A stretch of 29,186 nucleotides of DNA from an uncultured Eubacteriales bacterium (GTDB taxonomy: Bacteria; Bacillota; Clostridia; Oscillospirales; Oscillospiraceae). The notes beneath the pieces are model-generated. The model was not told where the DNA came from. It worked only from the letters and a program-made list of their open reading frames with translations, and made no database searches. Both the position numbers and the translations under genes were made by a program. Shown in pieces: positions 1 to 8,562 of this stretch. Each line of letters starts with the position of its first letter. Positions within the stretch are counted from its first letter, which is position 1. Where the stretch lies: assembly GCA_900549865.1 (NCBI GenBank), contig URPU01000020.1, positions 1 through 29,186 of the forward strand, written 5' to 3'.

Positions 1-70
1 TGCGGATCAGAGATCCGCACAGCGGGATGTTCCTCCGCCCGTATTGGTGGGGGGTGACATCCCGCTTTTT
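1..70 (+). terminator. Hairpin pair with rho-independent terminator at window start
   Basis: Two consecutive stem-loops are visible. The first pairs TGCGGATC with GATCCGCA (1-19). The second pairs AGCGGGATGT (21-30) with ACATCCCGCT (57-66), encloses a C-rich/G-rich inner stem, and is followed by a T run (66-70). This reads as a plus-strand intrinsic terminator for a gene or structured RNA lying before the window. I looked for a T-box or riboswitch core and could not recognise one in the part that is present. Confidence 0.65.
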
Positions 71-170
71 GATGCTTTGTACGCCGCGCCTGCCGCACGC
101 TGTACGCGTTTCAGTGAAATAGAACCCAATACCTATGCGATATCCTGCACACGCCCAGCACGGTTTTCGC

Positions 171-199
171 TTGCAATCTGTCGGAAAACGTGTTATGCT
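171..199 (+). promoter_or_regulatory. Promoter of the small peptide mRNA
   Basis: TTGCAA (171-176), a 17-base spacer and TATGCT (194-199), preceded by a TG extended -10 dinucleotide (191-192). Start of transcription would be near 206, giving a leader of about 78 bases before the peptide start codon. In that leader CACCC (262-266) can pair with GGGTG (273-277), which would bury the ribosome site GGGGGTG (271-277). Confidence 0.5.
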
Positions 200-283
200 G
201 TCGATGGTATTTCTTCGGAAGTACTGGGCGCTGCACAACGGCAGGCGGTAGTTAGCTACACCACCCGAAAGGGGGTGAAGCAT

Positions 284-367
284 ATGCCAATTACGATTAC
301 ATTTCATGTATTTACATACACGATTACGATAACCGTAAAGCAGAACCGCCGCCACTCTGCCAAGTGA
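284..367 (+). CDS. 27-residue hydrophobic/cationic peptide, candidate type I toxin
   Basis: The ATG at 284 follows GGGGGTG at 271-277 with six bases between, so this start is preferred over the longer in-frame reading from 44. Residues 2-18 are almost only I, T, V, F and Y in alternation, uncharged apart from His8; residues 19-27 are polar and basic (K, R, R, H, K). A short apolar stretch with a basic tail is the build of type I toxins such as TxpA, BsrG and Fst, but I cannot place this peptide in a named family. The stop codon (365-367) lies inside a hairpin (344-375), and an antisense promoter faces it from downstream. It could instead be a leader or signalling peptide. Function is inference. 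Confidence 0.55.
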   Translation: MPITITFHVFTYTITITVKQNRRHSAK

Positions 368-436
368 CGGCGGTTGACGCTATGCATTAACTGTCGATAA
401 CTTTAAGAGCTGACCGCTTGTCGCAGCGCTCTTTCT
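337..436 (-). ncRNA. Antisense RNA to the 3' part of the small peptide mRNA (copy 1)
   Basis: A consensus minus-strand promoter (443-472) would start a transcript near 436 that runs toward the peptide gene and overlaps its last nine codons. No convincing reading frame is present: the frame matching copy 2 has ATA in place of ATG. The likely 3' end is the hairpin at 344-375 with its weak T tract, giving roughly 100 bases. It shares the motif CTGCGACAAGCGGT near its 5' end with copy 2 (8344-8507). The ends are estimates from promoter and hairpin positions. Confidence 0.5.
344..375. terminator. Hairpin spanning the peptide stop codon
   Basis: AACCGCCGCCACT (344-356) pairs with AGTGACGGCGGTT (363-375), with one C/A mismatch and a six-base loop. 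Read on the minus strand it is followed by TTCTGCTTT, a weak T tract, so it may terminate the antisense RNA. On the plus strand no T run follows directly; there it covers the last codons and stop of the peptide gene. Confidence 0.5.
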
Positions 437-442
437 ATATGC

Positions 443-472
443 ATTATACCGCCCGCACGGCGCTTTTGTCAA
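443..472 (-). promoter_or_regulatory. Consensus promoter of antisense RNA copy 1
   Basis: On the minus strand TTGACA (472-467), an 18-base spacer and TATAAT (448-443): both hexamers match consensus perfectly. The promoter sits in the loop of an inverted repeat (451-458/478-485). Confidence 0.75.
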
Positions 473-490
473 GCACTGTGCGGGCATTTT
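451..490 (+). terminator. Probable terminator of the small peptide mRNA
   Basis: GCCCGCAC (451-458) pairs with GTGCGGGC (478-485), followed by ATTTT. The loop of 19 bases contains the -35 box of the antisense promoter. Copy 2 has the same layout (8520-8559) with a longer T run, which supports a terminator role. The peptide mRNA would then span about 206-490 and contain the whole antisense RNA target. Confidence 0.45.
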
Positions 491-520
491 CATTTCAAAG
501 CCATCCCCGCCGCGGCGCGG

Positions 521-2299
521 TCAGAACGGCCACGTCGGCAGCCAGCCGAGAAGCTTTGTGGCAAGTGCGTTATCCACCACAAGGCCGGACAGCGCCGGGT
601 AGAACAGCAGAAACAGCGCGGCCGATACGGCGGTGAAGCCGCCGATGTACAGCTTCCAGCGCGGATTGCACAGCCGCAGCAGCTTGAAGCAGTAGCCCAG
701 CGAAAGCACGAGGAACACCGTGCACGGGAAGTAGTGATACTCAAAGGTCAGCCGCGTGATGAGGACCCACGGCAGAAGCTGCGCGAGATAGCCCGCGAGG
801 ATGAACGCGGCGGTTTTGTCTTTGCGGAAAATCGCCGCGTAAGCCAGCACGAAAAGGCTGATAAGCCCGCCCCAGCACAGCGCCGGATTCACAAAAGCAC
901 CGAAACTGGAGCGCTTTCCGCCGTCGAGGTAGTCGAGGTAGTACAGTATCGGACGGATATCCAGCATCCACTGATACCATTTTGAGGAATACGGGTGCTC
1001 CGCCACAAGGCCGGAGTGGTAGGAAAACATGAAGTTCTGATTTTCAATGACTATGTCCGCGTATTCCTTCGTGAAGAACATCCCGATGCCGTGCAGCCCC
1101 GATGCCGTGCCGTATGCGGCATAGCTGACGTAATAGATAAGTGCGGGGATCGCCACGAAGAATATAACGCACAGACCGGCATTGCGGGCAAAGGCCTTGA
1201 AGCCGCGCCTGCGGTTTGTTATCCAGTACGCCGCCCATATGACGGCCAGCCCGCACCCGGCATAGATAGACGTCCACTTTGCGGCCGCGCCCAGACCGAA
1301 GCACAGGCCCGACAGGGCAAGCCACACCTCGCCGCGCCGCTTTGTACCGTCGCTCTCCGAAATGAAGAGGAACATGAAAAGATACATCAGCATGATGAAT
1401 ATCACGCCGTAGGTGTCTATCGTGGCGATGCGCGTCTGCACAAAATGCATGAAGTCGCACGCGAATACAGCCGTGCACGCAGTGGGAACACTGCGCCCGC
1501 CGAACAGCTTCTTGACGAAGATGTACATCACCGGCAGCATCAGCACGCCGAACAGCGTGCCCATGAAGCGCCAGCCGAAGGGCGACATGCCGAATATGCT
1601 CACGCCCAGCGCGATTATGAGCTTGCCAAGCGGCGGGTGGGATATCTCATACGGATATACGCCGTTCAGATTCTCCCACGCCGTGCGCGCGTGATATATC
1701 TCGTCAAAATAGCTGGAGTTGAGGAATGTCTGCTTATCCGGCACGCAGTCCTGCTCATCCGTGATAAGCTGCGCTGCGCCCGCGCCGATGGCGGGGATAA
1801 GCTTCCCGTCGCCGTCGATAAATGCGGCCTCACCGAGATATACCGGCCCCGTGCCGCTAATTTTTACATAGCGCGGCACGCATGTGGCAGAGGGGTAAAG
1901 CTCGTTCCATTTAAGCACGCTCACATAATCCTGCTTATACTCTCCCGCGGCCTCCCACAGAACGCCGTCCTGTGAGAACTCAAAGCTGTACGAACCCTCG
2001 CCCACGCCGGAAAACAGCATGATGCGGCTGGGGTATTCATCCCCCGGCAGCTCGACCACGGCGGAGGCGTTCTCCATCGCCGCGAAGGTCTGCGGGGATT
2101 CCGTATTCCCAAGGCCGGTAAAGGCGATGGCGGCATACAGCAGGGAAATAAGCGCCATTATTCCCGCGTCGATCCTGTCAAGGCGCTTTGCACATCCTGC
2201 GCGCCCCGGCAGCTCGCACGTGCGCAGACGGGGCAGACCGAGGAAGAACACTGCCAGCAGTATGAACAGCGTGACCGGCATAAGATAGGTGATTTTCAT
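521..2299 (-). CDS. PMT-type (GT39) polyprenyl-phosphate-mannose protein glycosyltransferase
   Basis: A 592-residue polytopic membrane protein. Residues 6-23 and 45-63 form the first membrane segments; a soluble stretch (about 65-190) has a beta-rich, discoidin-like look; then comes the catalytic loop with Asp199-Glu200 in SSYFDEIYHA and the conserved HPPLGK (221-226), both hallmarks of the PMT/GT39 fold, followed by about nine further membrane segments. Members transfer a sugar from a polyprenyl phosphate carrier to proteins or cell-surface polymers outside the membrane; sugar and acceptor here are unknown. It is the last gene of the set 6006-521, 37 bases after the HAD gene. Its ribosome site is weak, and a small GGGCCA/TGGCCC hairpin lies in the gap. 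Confidence 0.85.
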   Translation of the reverse strand: MKITYLMPVTLFILLAVFFLGLPRLRTCELPGRAGCAKRLDRIDAGIMALISLLYAAIAFTGLGNTESPQTFAAMENASAVVELPGDEYPSRIMLFSGVGEGSYSFEFSQDGVLWEAAGEYKQDYVSVLKWNELYPSATCVPRYVKISGTGPVYLGEAAFIDGDGKLIPAIGAGAAQLITDEQDCVPDKQTFLNSSYFDEIYHARTAWENLNGVYPYEISHPPLGKLIIALGVSIFGMSPFGWRFMGTLFGVLMLPVMYIFVKKLFGGRSVPTACTAVFACDFMHFVQTRIATIDTYGVIFIMLMYLFMFLFISESDGTKRRGEVWLALSGLCFGLGAAAKWTSIYAGCGLAVIWAAYWITNRRRGFKAFARNAGLCVIFFVAIPALIYYVSYAAYGTASGLHGIGMFFTKEYADIVIENQNFMFSYHSGLVAEHPYSSKWYQWMLDIRPILYYLDYLDGGKRSSFGAFVNPALCWGGLISLFVLAYAAIFRKDKTAAFILAGYLAQLLPWVLITRLTFEYHYFPCTVFLVLSLGYCFKLLRLCNPRWKLYIGGFTAVSAALFLLFYPALSGLVVDNALATKLLGWLPTWPF

Positions 2300-2336
2300 A
2301 GGCAGTTACCGTCGGGCCAAATGGCCCCCTGACTTT

Positions 2337-3155
2337 TTATCCTCTCAGCGCCATGTGCAGCTCGTGCACATCGGAAAGCACGTAATCCGGGCGGCGCTCC
2401 GCTGCATCGGCCATTTCCTTCGTTGTCTCTCCGGACAGCACCAGCACCGAAACGGCCCCGGCGTTCTGCGCCACGGCGATGTCGGTGTAAAGCCTGTCGC
2501 CGACGGCGCATATCTTCTCGTTCGGGATGCCCGTCATGGTGGATATGACGTCTATCATGTTGCGGTTGGGCTTGCCTATATAGGTCGGCTCCTTCCCGCT
2601 GGAGGCCGTCAGCAACGCGCATATGCTGCCGCAGTCAGGCAGGACCTCATCCGCCGGCATGGGGCAGACCCAGTCGGGATTCGCGGCGATGAAGTGCGCG
2701 CCGCGGCGCAGGAAGTGGCACGCGCGCTCAAGCTTTTCGTATACAAGCTCCGTGTCGAAGCCCTGCACCACCACGTCCACAGTGTCCGCCTCCGTGTGGC
2801 CGTTTTCATCGTTCACAAGGTCGATGCCGTAGCTTACAAGCTCCCGGTGGAAGGCCTTTGTTCCGGCGAGGTATACCTTCGCGCCGGGGTGGCGCTGGTT
2901 GAGGTACATCCCCGTAGCCATGCCGGAGGTGAATACGTTCTCGCTCTCGCAGGGGAAGCCGAGGCGGCGCAGGCGCGTTATATAATCCGTTCCCGCGCGG
3001 GAGGAATTGTTCGTCAGATAGATGTATTTTTTCCCAAGTGCGGGCAGATCATTCATCAGCTCCACAGCGCCCTCGTATACGTTGTCGCCCAGGTAGAGCG
3101 TGCCGTCCATGTCAAAAAGAAAAAGCTCACAGTCTTTAAGCTTTGCAAAGTCCAT
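2337..3155 (-). CDS. NagD/AraL-like HAD phosphatase (HAD-IIA)
   Basis: 272 residues with the full HAD set: motif I FDMDGT (nucleophile Asp15 and acid/base Asp17), motif II LTNNSS, the motif III lysine in IGKPN, and motif IV GDRLYTD. The large C2 cap between motifs II and III is that of the HAD-IIA group (NagD, AraL, glycerol phosphate and phosphoglycolate phosphatases). It lies 24 bases after glpK with a GGAGA ribosome site, so it is cotranscribed. Context suggests a glycerol phosphate or other triose/sugar phosphate as substrate, which is inference; family members are often promiscuous and act in overflow or repair of phosphorylated intermediates. Confidence 0.88.
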   Translation of the reverse strand: MDFAKLKDCELFLFDMDGTLYLGDNVYEGAVELMNDLPALGKKYIYLTNNSSRAGTDYITRLRRLGFPCESENVFTSGMATGMYLNQRHPGAKVYLAGTKAFHRELVSYGIDLVNDENGHTEADTVDVVVQGFDTELVYEKLERACHFLRRGAHFIAANPDWVCPMPADEVLPDCGSICALLTASSGKEPTYIGKPNRNMIDVISTMTGIPNEKICAVGDRLYTDIAVAQNAGAVSVLVLSGETTKEMADAAERRPDYVLSDVHELHMALRG

Positions 3156-3179
3156 TTGCGGTATGTCTCCGTTCTTTCT

Positions 3180-4700
<1,521 letters not shown>

Positions 4701-4721
4701 TTATCCGTATTTGACTAATTT

Positions 4722-4768
4722 AAAGCACGGCCACGGGCATGATAAGCCCGTGACCGAGCGTGTGCTTT
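4722..4768 (-). terminator. Hairpin between dehydrogenase and glycerol kinase genes
   Basis: On the minus strand AAAGCAC/GTGCTTT closes an inner perfect CACGGGC/GCCCGTG stem. The T tract is short (TTT then AAATT), so it may reduce rather than stop transcription into glpK, or protect the upstream mRNA. It begins at the dehydrogenase stop codon. Confidence 0.55.
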
Positions 4769-6006
4769 TATTTTACTATAAGGCGCGTCATTCTTGCAAA
4801 GGTCAGCCTGTTGCGGATCGCGGAGGATATGTCAAGGAAGTCGTCTCTCACGCTCTCGTCGATATCAAGCTCGGCAAGGGAGTGCTTCGCGCCGATCTTC
4901 GTGTACAGCGCGATAAGCTCCTCCGCCGTGGGGATGGTCGCGATGATGTCGCGGATCTCCTGCCAGTGCGTCTTGATGTTCTCCGGGTCAAAGGTCTTGA
5001 GGACGTCGTTCTCGTTCTCCTTGAATATGCCGCCGGCAAGGTCGCCGAATACGGCCTTCACCCATGCCTCGTCCAGCGGCTCATAGGGCTTGACCTCGAT
5101 AGTCTCGCGCTTGGCGTACTCGTGATAGGCGCGCGCGCACATGATGGTGCCCACGCCCACGCACTCGCCGTGCATGCCGTGCGCATGCTCGAACCCGCGC
5201 GGCTTCATCTCCACAAGATGCGCCACAAGATGCTCCGCCCCGGAGGCGGCGCGGCTGTTGGAGAGTATCTGCATCGTCAGGCCCGACAGCATCTGCGTGT
5301 AGGCCATGGCCTCATAGTCCGGCGCTTTCCCCTCTGCCAGCTCATGCGCGCAGCGCACCATGATATCCAGCGCCTCCTGCGCCATTGCGCACACCTTCTC
5401 GCAGAAGTACTCGCCCGATACTATGTGCGCTATCTTCCAGTCGGCGATGGACACGTACTTTGCCATGATGTCCTGCACGCCCGCGATGGTAAGGAACATC
5501 GGCGCGCCGGAGACAATGTCCATGTCGCATATGACGGCGTCCGCCGCCTGCATGGGGATGGACTTCTTCTGTCCGTCTATGATGATGGAGCATATGTCCG
5601 CCGTGAACCCGTCGGAGGAGACGATGGTGGGCACGGCAACGAAGGGGATGCCCAGCTTGTACGCGCTGTAGCGCGCGAAGTCCATCAGCGTGCCGCCGCC
5701 GACCGTCACAATGTAGTCGGGCTTGCGCACGAGCATCTTCATCATGTCCTCAATCATGCCCTTCTCGCTGTGCAGACCCTGCGCCTCAAGAACTATCTCC
5801 TGATCCGCGCGGATATGCGTCATCGACGGCAGATTGTAGGTGTTCGTGTCGTATATCACGGTGCGGAAGCCGGAAAGCCCGCAGTCGTCCATGTACTTGT
5901 CAAACTTTTTCAGCGCGCCGTATTCGCATACGACGAGCTTCGTGCGCAGCTCATGGTCGCGCCCGCATTCGCATAGGCCGGTGTACTTTGTGCAGTCAAG
6001 TATCAT
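4768..6006 (-). CDS. egsA: sn-Glycerol-1-phosphate dehydrogenase (EgsA/AraM family)
   Basis: 412 residues of the iron-containing alcohol dehydrogenase superfamily, branch AraM/EgsA: NAD(P)-binding VGGGTLMDFARY (102-113), PTIVSSDGFT (126-135), and metal ligands of the family visible as Asp179 in AGVQDIMAK, His259/His263 in SGAEHLVAH and His279 in HGMHGE. Known members interconvert dihydroxyacetone phosphate and sn-glycerol 1-phosphate with NAD(P)H. The N-terminus holds a Cys-rich piece (C5, C12, C14, H18) common in clostridial relatives. Ribosome site GGAGG eight bases before ATG; promoter at 6059-6087. Plain glycerol dehydrogenase (GldA) is the main alternative, but the SSDGFT and ADW segments favour EgsA/AraM. 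Confidence 0.85.
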   Translation of the reverse strand: MILDCTKYTGLCECGRDHELRTKLVVCEYGALKKFDKYMDDCGLSGFRTVIYDTNTYNLPSMTHIRADQEIVLEAQGLHSEKGMIEDMMKMLVRKPDYIVTVGGGTLMDFARYSAYKLGIPFVAVPTIVSSDGFTADICSIIIDGQKKSIPMQAADAVICDMDIVSGAPMFLTIAGVQDIMAKYVSIADWKIAHIVSGEYFCEKVCAMAQEALDIMVRCAHELAEGKAPDYEAMAYTQMLSGLTMQILSNSRAASGAEHLVAHLVEMKPRGFEHAHGMHGECVGVGTIMCARAYHEYAKRETIEVKPYEPLDEAWVKAVFGDLAGGIFKENENDVLKTFDPENIKTHWQEIRDIIATIPTAEELIALYTKIGAKHSLAELDIDESVRDDFLDISSAIRNRLTFARMTRLIVK

Positions 6007-6058
6007 TGCTGTATCCTCCGTTTGTTGCTTGCATTAGCAGTATTGTTTCATGTTGCTT

Positions 6059-6087
6059 ATTGTAGCGTGTTTGTATGAATTTTTCAA
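6059..6087 (-). promoter_or_regulatory. Promoter of the egsA-glpK-HAD-PMT genes
   Basis: TTGAAA (6087-6082), 17-base spacer, TACAAT (6064-6059) on the minus strand, about 50 bases before the egsA start codon. Confidence 0.65.
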
Positions 6088-6122
6088 GAACCAATACCGG
6101 ATAACTCCAAAAAATCGCGCTG

Positions 6123-6153
6123 AAAAGGGGGAACGCCGCGAATGACGTTCCCC
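6123..6153 (-). terminator. Terminator of the hydrolase-membrane gene
   Basis: Minus strand GGGGAACG (6153-6146) pairs with CGTTCCCC and is followed by CTTTTCA. It lies 27 bases after the stop of the gene at 6180-8087 and separates it from the egsA promoter. Confidence 0.75.
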
Positions 6154-6179
6154 AGCGCGTAAGGAGTGATTATCAGTGC

Positions 6180-8087
6180 TTAGAACAGGGTGCTGTGGAT
6201 AGCGGTGTTTGCAACGCCCATCATCACATAAACGCTTGACACGACCAGTGCGCCGACCCAGTTCTTTCCGGTCATTTTGTAGAAGCCGCGCAGCAGGTAC
6301 GGCGCGAGGAAAAGCTGCCAGAAGCAGAAGCAGATAACAAGGACGGTAATCCACTGTGCGCCGAAGATAACAGTTCCCGTGAGGACGAGCTTGCCGTACT
6401 GAAGCGCCCACAGCAGACCGCAGCCGAGTATGTTGCCAAGCCCCATGAGGAAGAGGTTCTTCTTTTCGCTCATACCCTCGTAACGGTTTGCGCCGTTTAC
6501 AATAAGCGCGTTGGAAAGATAGAAAGCAAAGAAGATAGGCAAGTACTGGAAGAAATAGAATACGTGCTCGGGGCTGAAGGTCTTGACGGCGGGAGTCCAG
6601 AAGCGGAAGTCGGTGTTGAACAGCCACTTGCAGAACCATACGACTGCATAGAATAGACCCATAAACGTTGCCGCGAAAGCGACGGTTTTGCCAAATTCCT
6701 TCCAAGTTGTCTTGAAACCGATCATGCTTTCGTCGCGTATTCCGGCAGCCTTGTCCTTCTTATAGTTATAGAAGAACCAGAAGAAGCCCCATATTGCAGA
6801 GAGCAGAGTCCATTCCGCAACGGCGTTCATTGTGGGGGCGGCAAAGAACGTGAGGTTCTTCATTGAGTAGCCGTGGATCGTGCCGTTTTGCAGCGGTATA
6901 AAGCAAACAACGATAAGCGCGGCGATAAAGGATACAACGCCGCACAGCGCCCAGCCAAACCAGAACTTTTTCTTGGTCTTTGCATTAAGCGCGGGGAGCT
7001 TAGGACCTTCGACCCCCTTGAGGCTTGCGAAGCAGGGAATCTCAAGCATATAGCTGCACATGGGAAGAATGAGCATAAAGAGACCGACCATCGCGACGAG
7101 GTTGAAGCACTCCTTGAGGAAGAACAACTGGTTGGAATTGCTCATGCCGGTGTTGAGATCAAAGCAGTAATCAAAGAAATCAATTATGTCTTTAGTCGAA
7201 TTCGGGTCAAAGTGGATCAGGGGGTGAGTGATGTACGGCTGATAAAGAACGCGCAGAGTGCCGTCGTCCTTATTTCCGTAGAATTTGCCCTCTTCCACAT
7301 AGGTCACGCTGGGGTCAACGCTGTTTACAAGAGCCAGCGCCTCTTTGGAGTTTCCGACGAGCCATGCACTTCCGGGGCTCTTGCTGTAGCCGCCCTCTTC
7401 GATAGCGCCGTAAAGGAAGCCTATATTGCAGTGGACGAGAGGCCAGTCTTCATCAGAAATGTTGTCCGGAGCGCCGCCGGTGGGCAGTGCGGCGGAAATC
7501 TTCATCTGAGAATCCGCATAAGCCTGCTCGGCGTCGGTAATTGTCTCGCCGCCGTCAGATTCGGGAGACTTCGCGTTCTCTATCGCTTCCCAATAGAGCT
7601 TGGAGTAATAAACAGCGGTGTTGCATGAGGCGCGGCTGCCCATAGAATGACCCATCACGCCGATGCGGCTGGTGTCGATGTAATTGAGGACGCCGCTCGT
7701 GACATATTCGACCAGAGGGATCATGCCCTGTCCGTTCTTGATAGAGTCATTGGGAACGGAGTCATCAACACTGCTGGAAAAGCCGTGGCTGTATGCGTCC
7801 ATTGCGATAACAACAATGCCGCGGCGCGAAAGCTCTATGGATGCTGCGTCCTGAACCTCCGCACTGTTGAGCCATCCGTGGCTTGTTATAACACACGGCA
7901 GCTTGTTGTCTTCGGAAGCCTGCTTGGGTATGAATGCGAGTGCGTGCATATACTGCTGGTCGCCGGTCGGAATATAGACGTCCTTGATCGTGACCTTGCC
8001 GAAGTCTGTTTGAAGCACGGCAGCGCCAATGCTTCCGATTAGTATTAGGATAAGTGCGATACATAAAATTCGTTTCCTGTTTTTCAT
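6180..8087 (-). CDS. Alpha/beta-hydrolase fused to a polytopic membrane domain
   Basis: 635 residues in two parts. After a signal-anchor (7-25) comes an alpha/beta-hydrolase domain (about 35-325) resembling dienelactone hydrolases: oxyanion segment SHGW (69-72), nucleophile elbow GHSMGS with Ser148, and a late DPNS/THPLIHF region that may supply the acid and His. The rest (about 335-635) holds roughly eight membrane segments with no family I recognise. The hydrolase domain would face outside or the membrane surface. Substrate unknown; an ester or lipid is plausible. Ribosome site AGAGGAG. The gene looks less GC-rich than its neighbours and sits alone between its own promoter and terminator, which could mean transfer. 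Confidence 0.75.
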   Translation of the reverse strand: MKNRKRILCIALILILIGSIGAAVLQTDFGKVTIKDVYIPTGDQQYMHALAFIPKQASEDNKLPCVITSHGWLNSAEVQDAASIELSRRGIVVIAMDAYSHGFSSSVDDSVPNDSIKNGQGMIPLVEYVTSGVLNYIDTSRIGVMGHSMGSRASCNTAVYYSKLYWEAIENAKSPESDGGETITDAEQAYADSQMKISAALPTGGAPDNISDEDWPLVHCNIGFLYGAIEEGGYSKSPGSAWLVGNSKEALALVNSVDPSVTYVEEGKFYGNKDDGTLRVLYQPYITHPLIHFDPNSTKDIIDFFDYCFDLNTGMSNSNQLFFLKECFNLVAMVGLFMLILPMCSYMLEIPCFASLKGVEGPKLPALNAKTKKKFWFGWALCGVVSFIAALIVVCFIPLQNGTIHGYSMKNLTFFAAPTMNAVAEWTLLSAIWGFFWFFYNYKKDKAAGIRDESMIGFKTTWKEFGKTVAFAATFMGLFYAVVWFCKWLFNTDFRFWTPAVKTFSPEHVFYFFQYLPIFFAFYLSNALIVNGANRYEGMSEKKNLFLMGLGNILGCGLLWALQYGKLVLTGTVIFGAQWITVLVICFCFWQLFLAPYLLRGFYKMTGKNWVGALVVSSVYVMMGVANTAIHSTLF

Positions 8088-8138
8088 TTTTTACTCCTCT
8101 CTGATTGTTTTTTTTAGTTATATATAACCGGTGTCTAG

Positions 8139-8167
8139 AATATACGCAATAAATTACAAAAAGTCAC
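8139..8167 (-). promoter_or_regulatory. Possible promoter of the hydrolase-membrane gene
   Basis: GTGACT (8167-8162), 17-base spacer, TATATT (8144-8139) on the minus strand, about 45 bases before the ribosome site. The -35 match is modest. Confidence 0.4.
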
Positions 8168-8343
8168 TAGATATGCATTTTTTAATTTCAGACGATTTTA
8201 TGGTACAATTGTGCGAAATATGTTGAATGTGAACTTGTAAATTGACAAAATATTATCATCTATAAAAATGTTTTATTGAATTTGTACAAATGCAACAACA
8301 GTGCGCCTCACTGTGTCATACGCCCGCACGCGTGGACAGTAGC
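8168..8343. other. AT-rich intergenic stretch with palindromes
   Basis: No gene is supported here. Composition is much more AT-rich than the rest of the window. Two small palindromes share the core GTACAA: ACAATTGT (8205-8212) and ATTTGTACAAAT (8280-8291). They lie upstream of the hydrolase gene and could bind a regulator; that is inference. Confidence 0.4.
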
Positions 8344-8383
8344 AAAAAAAACAGCACGGAATGTTTGCTGACATTCCGTGCTG
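8344..8383 (-). terminator. Strong terminator of antisense RNA copy 2
   Basis: Minus strand: a 13-base perfect stem (8383-8371 with 8364-8352, core AGCACGGAATGT), six-base loop, then eight T residues (8351-8344). One of the clearest intrinsic terminators in the window. It would end both the small RNA and any readthrough from the PocR-AraC gene. Confidence 0.85.
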
Positions 8384-8435
8384 CTTTTGGAAAATAGGGG
8401 GGGCAAAGCAAAACCGCCGCCACTCCGGCAAGTGA
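8361..8435 (+). pseudogene. Remnant of the small peptide gene opposite small RNA copy 2
   Basis: On the plus strand the codons at 8409-8435 encode QNRRHSGK and stop, matching the end of the 27-residue peptide at 284-367 (QNRRHSAK). The apolar front part is gone: upstream in-frame codons run back to an ATG at 8361 that has no ribosome site and overlaps the terminator hairpin. This looks like a peptide gene that lost its 5' half while the opposite-strand RNA survived. Confidence 0.5.
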
Positions 8436-8543
8436 CGACGGCTTATGCTTTGCATAGTTGTTTGAGTACTTGATATGAGTTAACCGCTTGTCGCAGCACC
8501 CTTTTCATATGCTATTATAGCGCCCGGCATTGATTCTGTCAAG
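8405..8543 (-). repeat. Antisense module repeat, copy 2
   Basis: Diverged direct repeat of 339-473, same orientation, about 8.1 kb apart. Conserved: peptide C-terminal codons, surrounding hairpin, ACCGCTTGTCGCAGC block and both promoter hexamers. Confidence 0.7.
8514..8542 (-). promoter_or_regulatory. Consensus promoter of small RNA copy 2
   Basis: Minus strand TTGACA (8542-8537), 17-base spacer, TATAAT (8519-8514): both boxes perfect. It starts about 20 bases beyond the stop of the PocR-AraC gene. Confidence 0.8.
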
Positions 8544-8559
8544 CTTGGCGCGTTTTTTT
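8520..8559 (+). terminator. Plus-strand terminator-like element in copy 2
   Basis: GCGCC (8520-8524) can pair with GGCGC (8547-8551), followed by GTTTTTTT. The promoter -35 box lies in the loop, as in copy 1 (451-490). The stem is short. Confidence 0.35.
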
Positions 8560-8562
8560 GCA

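Larger units (their letters stand above)
339..473 (-). repeat. Antisense module repeat, copy 1
   Basis: This stretch is repeated, diverged, at 8405-8543 in the same orientation. Shared parts are the codons for QNRRHS-x-K plus stop, the hairpin around them, the block read on plus as ACCGCTTGTCGCAGC, the -10 region and the TGTCAAGC -35 region. The middle (about 376-410) is not conserved, which is what is expected of an RNA with fixed ends and a variable loop. Confidence 0.7.
8344..8507 (-). ncRNA. Small RNA homologous to the antisense RNA (copy 2)
   Basis: Bounded by a perfect-hexamer promoter (8514-8542) and a strong terminator (8344-8383), giving about 164 bases. Its 5' part and its middle hairpin (8412-8443) match copy 1. 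The stretch over 8406-8441 would pair with the peptide mRNA of copy 1 (340-375) with only about four mismatches, so it could act in trans. An in-frame ATG at 8508 opens 21 codons, but it lies at the predicted transcription start without a ribosome site, so I treat the transcript as noncoding. Confidence 0.65.

Noticed and set aside
44..283. Long version of the small peptide frame starting at 44
   Set aside because: It would start inside the terminator hairpin and cross the peptide's own promoter; the ribosome site at 271-277 supports the start at 284.
8231..8258. TTGACA on the plus strand in the AT-rich gap as a promoter
   Set aside because: No acceptable -10 box at 16-18 bases and no plus-strand gene to serve.
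8443..8508. 21-codon frame (MKRVLRQAV...) inside small RNA copy 2
   Set aside because: The ATG coincides with the predicted transcription start, has no ribosome site, and is ATA in copy 1 with an early stop.
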